Source: an uncultured Oscillospiraceae bacterium
GTDB taxonomy: Bacteria > Bacillota > Clostridia > Oscillospirales > Oscillospiraceae
Assembly (NCBI GenBank): GCA_910585155.1
Contig: CAJUEC010000009.1
Span: forward strand, 17,644 to 81,643
Length of the DNA: 64,000 nt
Reading direction: 5' to 3'
The position numbers and the translations under genes were made by a program. Of this stretch, positions 57,489 through 64,000 are shown piece by piece; within the stretch, counting starts at the first letter, position 1, and each line of letters starts with the position of its first letter. Below the pieces are notes generated by a model. That model saw only the letters and a program-made list of their open reading frames with translations. It had not been told where the DNA came from and searched no databases.

Positions 57489-58264
57489 GGCGGCGGGCAA
57501 TCATTTGCACCCTGGCGGCGCTGGTGTTCGCCGCAGCCCTGACGTGTCATGCGCTGGCGCTGCGGGAGCTGCCGGGGGGCCGGGTGGAGGTTCTCGCTCT
57601 GGACCTCCCGGCGGCGGAACAGGCGCTGGCCCCGGTGGCGGCGGAGTGGGGCTGGACGTCCGGCAGGGAGGGGGGGCGTCTCGTAATTCTCTCCGAAAGC
57701 CCCTTTGCGGCCCCGGCCATCCGGGCGGCGCTGGTGGGCGCGGGCATCGAAAGCCAGGTGCTGGACTACGCCTGGGCCCCCGCCGTCGCCGCCCAGAGCG
57801 GTACGCTGTGGCTGGGCTGGGGGGCGGTTTGGGGGCTGTGGCTGCTGTGGAGCCTGCTCTGGGCCCAGGGCCGGACGGAGTGGGACCACGCCCAGGCGGC
57901 GCTGGAGCGGCAGTATCCGGGGGAATACCTGTCCGACGCCGGGGTGCGGCTGCTGGCCAAGGCAATCGTCCTGGCCGCAGGGGCGGTGGCCGCCATTCTG
58001 GCGCTGCAATGGCTGTGGCGGACGGAATTGGTACTGCCGTCCGGCCTGCTGCCAGAGGGAACGCTCTTTGACCCGGCCCACTACCGGCAGTGGGGCCAAA
58101 ACGCTTTCCCGGATGGGCTATGTTCAGCATATGGCGCAGGGTTGGCCGCGAAGCTGCGGCTGGGCCACACCCTGGCGGCTGTGGAGTGCGCAGCTCTGAC
58201 GGCGGGAGCGGCGGCGCTATGCGGAATATTTAAGCATCAAAAGCGAGTGGAGGAGCGAACATGA
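57485..58264 (+). CDS. Multi-pass membrane protein of unknown function in the ABC operon
   Basis: This 259-residue protein has an N-terminal helix (5-25), an outside segment of about 75 residues with VEVLALDLPAAEQALAPVAA (a MacB-core-like alternation), then helices near 105-130, 160-182 and 230-250. Two long cytoplasmic or outside loops lie between. It overlaps both neighbours by 4 bp, so it belongs to the operon. The domain layout faintly recalls FtsX/MacB-type permeases, but no family motif is secure. Confidence 0.65.
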   Translation: MRRRAIICTLAALVFAAALTCHALALRELPGGRVEVLALDLPAAEQALAPVAAEWGWTSGREGGRLVILSESPFAAPAIRAALVGAGIESQVLDYAWAPAVAAQSGTLWLGWGAVWGLWLLWSLLWAQGRTEWDHAQAALERQYPGEYLSDAGVRLLAKAIVLAAGAVAAILALQWLWRTELVLPSGLLPEGTLFDPAHYRQWGQNAFPDGLCSAYGAGLAAKLRLGHTLAAVECAALTAGAAALCGIFKHQKRVEERT

Positions 58265-60618
58265 AAAACAAGAAATTTCAGCTTGCCGCCCTGGGAACGC
58301 TGCTGGCGGCGGTCATTGCCGTGGGTGCGTGGCTGGTTCTGCGCACGCCTGGGGAGAGCGCCCCGGACACCCCTCCGGCAGACAGCGGCGGTGTCCAAAC
58401 CCCTGTGGAGTTTCAGCCCTTTGACATTTCCAGTTTTCAACTCACCGCCTACCGCCCCGTGCGACAGGCGGAAGATCGTCCGTTGATTTCCCCTCCGATG
58501 ACTAGGATTCCTCAACCTGAAGCGTTCTTCTTTGAGAACCAGCCCTGTGTATTTTCCTACCACCAGGGAAAATCAGAAGAAGATTTCTCCTTGGACATCG
58601 TATCTATGGCATCAGGAGAGATTTTGCGCACTTATGGTTCCGAAGAGTTTTACGAGGGAAATTATTTCGCTACGCTGGCCTTTAATCAGGATGGGACGCT
58701 GTGGTGTGCGTACTATGAATGGGAATCTGAGCGGGTAGTGGTGGCCCCCTGCCGGCAAGGTGTAACAGAGGACGATGTGTTTTACTTTCCGTCCGATATG
58801 GCACCCTATGCCATGGCGGTCCGGGACGACTGCTTTGTGCTCTCCTTCTATGGCGCCGGCACCCATTTGCTGGACACGTCCTCCGGGACGGTGGAGGCGG
58901 CGGCCACCTGGGAGAACATCAAGTCCTTCTGTTTTGGCGAGGATGGAAGTCTGTATCTTTTGGTGATGGAACCCGATGGGCTCAGCTTCAATCGTTCCTT
59001 GGTAAAGTATTCACCGGAACAGCAGACGGACCTGTGGCGGGTCTCCCTGGAACCGGGTGATTTTGCCTATCGGTACTGGCAGCCGTCCGGCATATCTTAC
59101 ACCGAAGGCGGCGGGCTCTTCCTCCTGTACGGTTACGAAAAAAAGCTCCTCTGGGTGGATCCGGCGACGGGAGAGGCCCAGCTCTTGGTGGATTTGGAAA
59201 GCGACGTGGCCGGGTTGGACAACTGGATTGGCGGGGACAGAACCTACTCTTCCTGCGCGGTGGACGGCCAAAACCGGCTCTATTTCAACTGCCTTTCTTT
59301 TGACGTCAGTGATAAGGACAACCCTGTATACTGGAGGAACCTGTACGTGCTGGAGCCGGACCGCGCGGAGGTGAACCCGGCGGACGTGGTGACACTGACC
59401 ATCACCGCGCCCTATAAGGTGGAAAGCGTCGCCGCCGCTGCCCGAAACTACCTGCGGGACCACCCAGAGGTGGAGCTGGTGTGGGACACCCAGTTCATCT
59501 CCCGGGAGGAGCTGCAAAAAAACGCCATGGAGTACAAGGACCAGATCGCCCTGCGCCTGATGACCGGAGACGTGGGGGACCTGGTGATGGTGACCGGCTC
59601 CGGCCTGGGCACTGAGACCATGACCGAGACCGACGCCTTTGCCGACCTGTCCGGCTATCTGGACGCCTGCCCCTTCCGGGAGGAGCTGCCGGACAATCTC
59701 CTGGAGCCCCTGCAGGGGGAGGACGGTGCCATCCGGGGACTGCCCCTGGGGGTGCTGCCCACCTACTACGTCTGGAACCAGGAGCTGCTGGATGAGCTGG
59801 GCATCGACCCGTATACGGTCACCTGGTCCCAGCTGCTGGATCTGGCGCTGGAGTGGAAGGAGCAAGGCACGGACCTCTCCTTGGAGATATCCGACGCGGG
59901 GATCGGGATGTACGGCTCCCAGGAGCAGATTTTTCAAGACATTCTGCTGGCCAACCTGTACGACCTTCCCCAGGCCAACGGCAGCGTCCGGCTGGACCAG
60001 CCCTACCTGCGCCAGCTTTTGGAGAAGCTCAAGGCGCTGTCCGGCAGCACCCAGCTGCTTCGCTCTGACGGCGATGCCTCCAAAGCCCTCATCCTCAGCG
60101 GCGGAATGGACAACGGCAACGTGAGCGACCGAGTGCATCGGATAGAAATGGCGACAAGTAATCACGGCATTCGATTGCAGGCGGCCCCGTACCCCCTGGG
60201 GGAAATGAGCGAGAAGCGGCAGGGGTATGCCTTCTGCTGGGCCATTTCCCAGCGCTCGAAAAACCAGGGGGCGGCGTGGGAATTTCTGCAATACCTGGCC
60301 AGCGCCGACGCCATGACGCTGGAGAGCGATTACAGCTATACAAGAGACACCCTGCCTGCCAATACTGCGGCACAGGAGCGATGGCTTGAATACTGCAGCC
60401 CACAGTGGGAAGGCAATGGCCACATGCCAGAACAAATAGAAGTATACTTCCGGCAGATACAGAAAGCCATGAACGTGCCCTACGTCCGCTTTGACCAGAT
60501 CACCGGGTGGTACCCCGCCGTGGCCGAGCCGCTGGGGCAGTATGTCAGCGACGAACTCACCTTGGACGAGGCCATGGAGCAGGCAGGCAGCAGCTGGGAG
60601 CGGTTTTTGATGGAGTAG
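58261..60618 (+). CDS. Propeller-like/solute-binding protein fusion, membrane-anchored
   Basis: This 785-residue protein has an N-terminal helix (7-28) without a lipobox, so it is anchored or cleaved by signal peptidase I. Residues about 70-370 are built of repeated beta units with blades such as FNQDGTLWCAYYEW, FGEDGSLYLLVMEPDG and VDGQNRLYFNCLSFD, like a beta-propeller. Residues about 375-785 are a family 1 solute-binding protein (LTITAPYKVESVAAAARNYL, then LPLGVLPTYYVWNQELLDEL, late GYAFCWAISQRSKNQGAAWE). It is the binding protein of the two permeases. The propeller is an unusual addition that may bind wall glycans or the kinase. Confidence 0.85.
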   Translation: MKNKKFQLAALGTLLAAVIAVGAWLVLRTPGESAPDTPPADSGGVQTPVEFQPFDISSFQLTAYRPVRQAEDRPLISPPMTRIPQPEAFFFENQPCVFSYHQGKSEEDFSLDIVSMASGEILRTYGSEEFYEGNYFATLAFNQDGTLWCAYYEWESERVVVAPCRQGVTEDDVFYFPSDMAPYAMAVRDDCFVLSFYGAGTHLLDTSSGTVEAAATWENIKSFCFGEDGSLYLLVMEPDGLSFNRSLVKYSPEQQTDLWRVSLEPGDFAYRYWQPSGISYTEGGGLFLLYGYEKKLLWVDPATGEAQLLVDLESDVAGLDNWIGGDRTYSSCAVDGQNRLYFNCLSFDVSDKDNPVYWRNLYVLEPDRAEVNPADVVTLTITAPYKVESVAAAARNYLRDHPEVELVWDTQFISREELQKNAMEYKDQIALRLMTGDVGDLVMVTGSGLGTETMTETDAFADLSGYLDACPFREELPDNLLEPLQGEDGAIRGLPLGVLPTYYVWNQELLDELGIDPYTVTWSQLLDLALEWKEQGTDLSLEISDAGIGMYGSQEQIFQDILLANLYDLPQANGSVRLDQPYLRQLLEKLKALSGSTQLLRSDGDASKALILSGGMDNGNVSDRVHRIEMATSNHGIRLQAAPYPLGEMSEKRQGYAFCWAISQRSKNQGAAWEFLQYLASADAMTLESDYSYTRDTLPANTAAQERWLEYCSPQWEGNGHMPEQIEVYFRQIQKAMNVPYVRFDQITGWYPAVAEPLGQYVSDELTLDEAMEQAGSSWERFLME

Positions 60619-61438
60619 ATTTGAGGAAGCTTGAAAAAATCTACCACACCGCAATCATAGAGATATCTTCCACGGAACAAATTATCCTCTCTGGATTTAC
60701 AGAAGCTCTGCAAAAAGCTGTTGAGCGGCGGCAGGTGCGTAATCTGCCCAGGCCGTTCCCACAGCACCTCCCTTTTCCCCTGTGATACAGGCCATTGCGA
60801 TGTGTCCCATATCTGGCGGTGGCGCAATACCATTGATTGTGGCCAAGTCATCACTGACAGGCTGTGTGCTCAGCTGAGTGAGCAACGCCATAGCGTCCAA
60901 AACAGTTTCAACGAGGTATTCGCACATAAGCGCTGCAGCATCATAGCGGGATTGTCCGCTTACAAACGCTGAACTTGTGCGCCAGATTGTCACATATATC
61001 ATGCCGTCTGAGGCACAGCACGTGCAGCAATCACAGACGCCGCTCAGCTTGGCTCACGCACTCACGCCCTTCCTCCCGCGCACTGAAGATAATGATACAG
61101 GGCAACGTGGCATGAGCAGGACCACATTAAAAATTTTATGGCTAATACTTTTCTTAATCCCCTTGTATTTGAGGATGAAATATCTTAAAATCTATTTATT
61201 ATGGATTTGTTGACTATTGTTGTAAGCTCCCACGTGCCAAGACACACATTATTAATTTCGCCCAATATACAGAAATGGAGAAATAAATTCATGCACAGCA
61301 TTCGGATTTTCCTCACAGGGGTTAATTGCTTCATCTAATTGTTCTGCCACCGAGATAAAGGTAATCCGAGCATAGAATATCAGTCTGCCCAGCAGCGTTT
61401 TTTTCTTCTCTGCCGCTGGGCAGATCGCTTCACCTGCA
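60619..61438. other. Decayed region between the ABC operon and the exporter
   Basis: These 820 bases have no well-supported gene. A minus-strand frame at 60697-61002 is listed separately. From about 61100 the sequence becomes AT-rich and stops are frequent. An inverted repeat (CTGCCCAGC with GCTGGGCAG, about 61385-61423) lies near the end of the ABC-2 permease gene and may be its terminator. Confidence 0.55.
60697..61002 (-). CDS. Hypothetical open frame, possibly a gene remnant
   Basis: The 101-residue frame has fairly protein-like composition (AALMCEYLVETVLDAMALLT, then NGIAPPPDMGHIAMACITGE) but no recognised domain, signal peptide or ribosome site. It lies in a stretch that otherwise looks decayed. 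It could be the remnant of an inserted element or chance. Confidence 0.3.
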   Translation of the reverse strand: MIYVTIWRTSSAFVSGQSRYDAAALMCEYLVETVLDAMALLTQLSTQPVSDDLATINGIAPPPDMGHIAMACITGEKGGAVGTAWADYAPAAAQQLFAELL

Positions 61439-62155
61439 TTATCGGGTCTTGATTTTTCTCAGTAATATGGCGCATATCAGCGCAGCTGTAACGAAGATAA
61501 CGAGCAAAGGCCAGAGGTTGCGCCATGCAAAATTTCTCTCCGTCATGAATGCGTATCCCCATGTTGCGGGAAATAATTTTCCAGCCATCACAAATGCCTT
61601 GGGAAGCATATCGCTTGGAAACATGATTCCCGAGAGCATCGTGGAGGGAAGAAATAGCAGGATAGAAAACATAGATGTATTCGCTGTATCTTTTACGGCC
61701 AATCCGATCACGCTGGCAATACTGAGCGATACGGTAATCAGGGTAATCAGCCCAACAAGATATGCTCCCGGATGCGCCGGAATTTTTGCATCAAAGGCAA
61801 TCGGTGCAATGACATAAAGGATGAAACTCATGATGAGCAGATGAACAAATGCCGAAATATTGGTCAAAAATAATCCTAATGACAGAGGCACGCCATTTGC
61901 CTGGTATGCGTTCTTTACATCGCTCCTGTATATTTCCGCAAGCGAGGGCGGCAACCCAATCAACGCACCCATGGTAACGGAAAATACTGACATGGACTGA
62001 ATCAGAGTCTCGCCGCTTTCTGGCATAACGGATGTAAAAATTCCTCCCATAACCGCGAAAAACAGGAGCGGAACAGCGTAGCAGGTAATCAACATTGTCC
62101 GGCTTCGCAAATCCAGCCTCCATTGTAATGCAGCTCCATATAAAAATCCGTTCAT
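61439..62155 (-). CDS. ABC-2 type exporter permease
   Basis: This 238-residue permease has six helices: about 20-40, 55-75, 100-120, 130-155, 165-185 and 215-235. LPSTMLSGIMFPSDMLPKA is the ABC-2 signature-like loop near the fifth helix. It starts 3 bp after the ATPase gene and forms its transporter. Substrate may be an antibiotic, lipid or bacteriocin; the MerR regulator upstream suggests drug-type induction. Lower GC than the flanking importer operon. Confidence 0.88.
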   Translation of the reverse strand: MNGFLYGAALQWRLDLRSRTMLITCYAVPLLFFAVMGGIFTSVMPESGETLIQSMSVFSVTMGALIGLPPSLAEIYRSDVKNAYQANGVPLSLGLFLTNISAFVHLLIMSFILYVIAPIAFDAKIPAHPGAYLVGLITLITVSLSIASVIGLAVKDTANTSMFSILLFLPSTMLSGIMFPSDMLPKAFVMAGKLFPATWGYAFMTERNFAWRNLWPLLVIFVTAALICAILLRKIKTR

Positions 62156-62158
62156 CCT

Positions 62159-62968
62159 TTACTCCCCCCTTGCTATTCTCACAAAATGTTGTTCCAGAGA
62201 GCCACGGTCTACCTGGATGTCTTGAATGTCCAGCTTCTTTTCCTGATAATCTTTCAATATGAAAGTCAGGCTTTCCCCGATGTTATCAGCTTCAAAGGTT
62301 TCTGTTCCCTGGCTTGTTTTGATACAGATATTGTAATGTTTTCCGACCGCCTCCGTCAGTTCGTTCACTGTTCCCGCAAACGCGATCCGGCCATCTCTCA
62401 GAATTGCGATATTGTCACATAGGCTTTCTACTTCGGCCATGTCATGGCTGGCTAACAGGATCGTTTTTCCTTGGGCCTTCAGTGTGCGGATATACTCGTG
62501 GAGAGAGAGCCGTCCCTCAACGTCCAGTCCGGCAGTTGGCTCGTCCAAGAACACAATATCGGGATTGCTGATTAAAGCCAGCGCCAAATGCAGCCGCCGT
62601 TTCTGCCCGGTTGACATCTCCTGATACTGCTTGTCTGCAAAACCGTTTACACCTAACGCCGCCAGCATAGAAGTATCAACACTTGCCTTATTCCATTTTG
62701 CAAAAAGGTGAACGGCCTCCATCCCCTTGATATGGGCAGGCAGAGAAGCCGATTGTAATTGGATCCCCATACTTCCATTTATGGCGATACTGCCGCCATC
62801 GTACTTCCGTAAGCCCTCAACACATTCAAGCGCAGTTGTTTTTCCCGCGCCATTTACGCCGAGCAGCGCGAAAATATCTCCATTGCGCACACAAAAATCA
62901 ATGCCCTTCAGCACCTCTTTTTTTCCATAGCTTTTACGCAATCCTTTTACCTGCAATGCGTCTGTCAT
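62159..62968 (-). CDS. ABC transporter ATP-binding protein
   Basis: This 269-residue ATPase has Walker A GVNGAGKTT (about 37-45), an ABC signature MSTGQKRRLHLALAL (LSGGQ is replaced by MSTGQ), Walker B NPDIVFLDEPTAGLD and the H-loop LASHDMAEVE. It drives the ABC-2 permease downstream. The start overlaps the MerR gene stop by 4 bp, so merR-ATPase-permease are one transcript. The C-terminal 60 residues form the usual accessory domain of exporter ATPases. Confidence 0.94.
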   Translation of the reverse strand: MTDALQVKGLRKSYGKKEVLKGIDFCVRNGDIFALLGVNGAGKTTALECVEGLRKYDGGSIAINGSMGIQLQSASLPAHIKGMEAVHLFAKWNKASVDTSMLAALGVNGFADKQYQEMSTGQKRRLHLALALISNPDIVFLDEPTAGLDVEGRLSLHEYIRTLKAQGKTILLASHDMAEVESLCDNIAILRDGRIAFAGTVNELTEAVGKHYNICIKTSQGTETFEADNIGESLTFILKDYQEKKLDIQDIQVDRGSLEQHFVRIARGE

Positions 62969-63765
62969 TTTGCTTCCTCCTGGAATGGGTCTATCCCCAA
63001 ATTTGAAAAGTAAGCGCCCAATGCCGGTTCAATAAAAGCATTTGCCTTGGCCTGCATCTGCTTCAATTCCTGATTAAATTCATCACTTTCCCCTATTTGC
63101 ATGAGTTTCGGGAGCATGGCAGCATCCCCGTTTGTGAACTCCAAAATCATATCCCAATAGGCTTTTGCGAATTGCAGTCCTTCCGGGCTTTCCGCAGATA
63201 CACCCGCATCATGGAACCGAATTGCCTCATCCTGGAGATGCAAGAATTTTTGCAGAAACGCTATACCGCTTTCCTTGTCAAACTGGCTACGGATGTGATC
63301 CAATGTTTCGCTGTCAAAGTGCTTGATGAGCCAATAAAAATCGTTTTTCATTTCCAGATTGACAATTATATCCGCATATTTTTTGAAGTCTACCGACTGC
63401 ATTTCCAGCACCTCGGTTTTCAGCGCCTCAATTCTTGAGAGCGATTCTGTCAAGCTTGCAATTTTTTCCCGGACAACAGCCGCTTGCTCAGACAGGACCT
63501 GCGCCACATCCGCCGGAGTATCCAGCGGAATCAATCTGTCTTTGATGTCATCCAGGGAAAAGCCCAGATGCTTCAGGGATAGAATCTGGTGGAGCTTGAT
63601 AATGTCTTCATCCGTATATAGCCTGCGGCCACCCTCACTCATGGCCGACGGTGAAAGTAGTCCTTCCTTGTCATAATGCTGTAGGGTTCTGACCGTTACT
63701 CCCATTTTCTTTGCAATTGTACCTGCGGTCATATATCCCTGTGGGATCGCTCGACATCTTTCCAC
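62965..63765 (-). CDS. MerR-family regulator with TipA-like ligand domain
   Basis: This protein of about 266 residues has a MerR HTH (TAGTIAKKMGVTVRTLQHYD, then GRRLYTDEDIIKLHQILSLK), a long dimerisation helix (about 85-130) and a TipAS-like ligand domain (about 150-260). Such regulators bind hydrophobic drugs or peptides and activate promoters with long spacers. GTG 63765 is used since GGAGGTG is ten bases upstream; TTG 63771 and ATG 63732 are alternatives. It controls the overlapping exporter genes and probably itself, given the 19-bp spacer promoter. Confidence 0.87.
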   Translation of the reverse strand: MERCRAIPQGYMTAGTIAKKMGVTVRTLQHYDKEGLLSPSAMSEGGRRLYTDEDIIKLHQILSLKHLGFSLDDIKDRLIPLDTPADVAQVLSEQAAVVREKIASLTESLSRIEALKTEVLEMQSVDFKKYADIIVNLEMKNDFYWLIKHFDSETLDHIRSQFDKESGIAFLQKFLHLQDEAIRFHDAGVSAESPEGLQFAKAYWDMILEFTNGDAAMLPKLMQIGESDEFNQELKQMQAKANAFIEPALGAYFSNLGIDPFQEEAK

Positions 63766-63787
63766 GCCCAAAACACCTCCTGCGGGT

Positions 63788-63818
63788 AGTATACTTCATT
63801 ACGTCGCGTCACAAGCAA
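63788..63818 (-). promoter_or_regulatory. MerR-type promoter with 19-bp spacer
   Basis: On the minus strand TTGCTT (63818-63813) and TATACT (63793-63788) are separated by 19 bases, the over-long spacing that MerR proteins twist to activate. Confidence 0.7.
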
Positions 63819-63858
63819 GCCTTTTTTATTTTATAGGTTTTTCGGCATAAAAAAGCTG

Positions 63859-63895
63859 AAAGCTCCCCCCTGCCGAAATGGGGTGGAGCTTTTTG
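63859..63895. terminator. Terminator near the right window edge
   Basis: AAGCTCC and GGAGCTT, extended by C and G runs, form a stem. A T-run follows on the plus strand (TTTTTGTCTT) and another on the minus strand beyond (CAGCTTTTTTATG). It probably ends a minus-strand gene that enters from outside the window. The remaining 105 bases to the edge show no clear gene. Confidence 0.65.
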
Positions 63896-64000
63896 TCTTA
63901 CCGAGGTTGAGCTGACGCACCCCATAGCCCTCCTAGACCTCATTTAGAAGCTGTACCAATAGACCCCAGCACACATCCTTGCGGCCCAAATCGCCGCCAG

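Overview
The window reads as a chromosomal segment of a GC-rich, anaerobic, endospore-forming Clostridia, most likely an Oscillospiraceae relative of Flavonifractor, Lawsonibacter or Pseudoflavonifractor. The evidence is dipicolinate synthase (dpaAB), a Spo0A output-domain protein, a SpoVB/MurJ-type flippase, rubrerythrin, the CIRCE-hrcA-grpE-dnaK-dnaJ order, an FMN riboswitch on ribU, and strong TTGACA/TATAAT promoters in a high-GC background. This placement is inference; no rRNA gene is present.

Layout, left to right. 1-6.6 kb: partial corA, dpaA-dpaB, FMN riboswitch with ribU, rubrerythrin, and a LacI regulator with a YfcC-type carrier. 6.8-12.3 kb: a surface carbohydrate module (esterase lipoprotein, carbohydrate-binding-like lipoprotein, domain-swapped GH3 enzyme with membrane anchors at both ends). 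12.5-17.5 kb: regulators: a LytTR/GHKL two-component pair, a receiverless Spo0A_C protein, an XRE regulator behind a probable structured RNA leader, and a BlaI/BlaR1-like pair with a small exported protein. 18-22 kb: hybrid histidine kinase with a lone solute-binding lipoprotein. 22-43 kb: mostly housekeeping: rpiB, PHP phosphatase, PMT mannosyltransferase, heat-shock cluster, yjdF, rqcP, HU, mazG, flippase, purine salvage (punA, mtaD-like), greA, DUF1576, split chrA, nadE, and two tRNAs.

43.5-53.2 kb looks like an accessory island. It lies beside the tRNA genes and is bounded by two broken tyrosine recombinases on opposite strands. It carries a low-GC ECF sigma/anti-sigma pair, a second BlaI/BlaR1 module with paired operators, and a LysR-controlled four-gene redox operon. 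That operon ends in a protein that joins S-layer-homology repeats, a flavodoxin domain and an aldo/keto reductase.

53.2-60.6 kb: a second LytTR/GHKL system diverges from a sugar-type ABC importer operon. The importer has two permeases, two unrecognised membrane proteins, and a giant propeller-like/solute-binding fusion, but no ATPase. LytTR-like direct repeats sit between the two promoters. 61.4-63.8 kb: a MerR-controlled ABC-2 exporter.

The items most worth a second look are the structured RNA ahead of XRE-Spo0A_C (15331-15490), the SLH-flavodoxin-AKR operon, the LytTR-controlled propeller/solute-binding transporter operon, and a dispersed 3'-UTR repeat family with variable central hairpins (931-1037 and 28074-28175).
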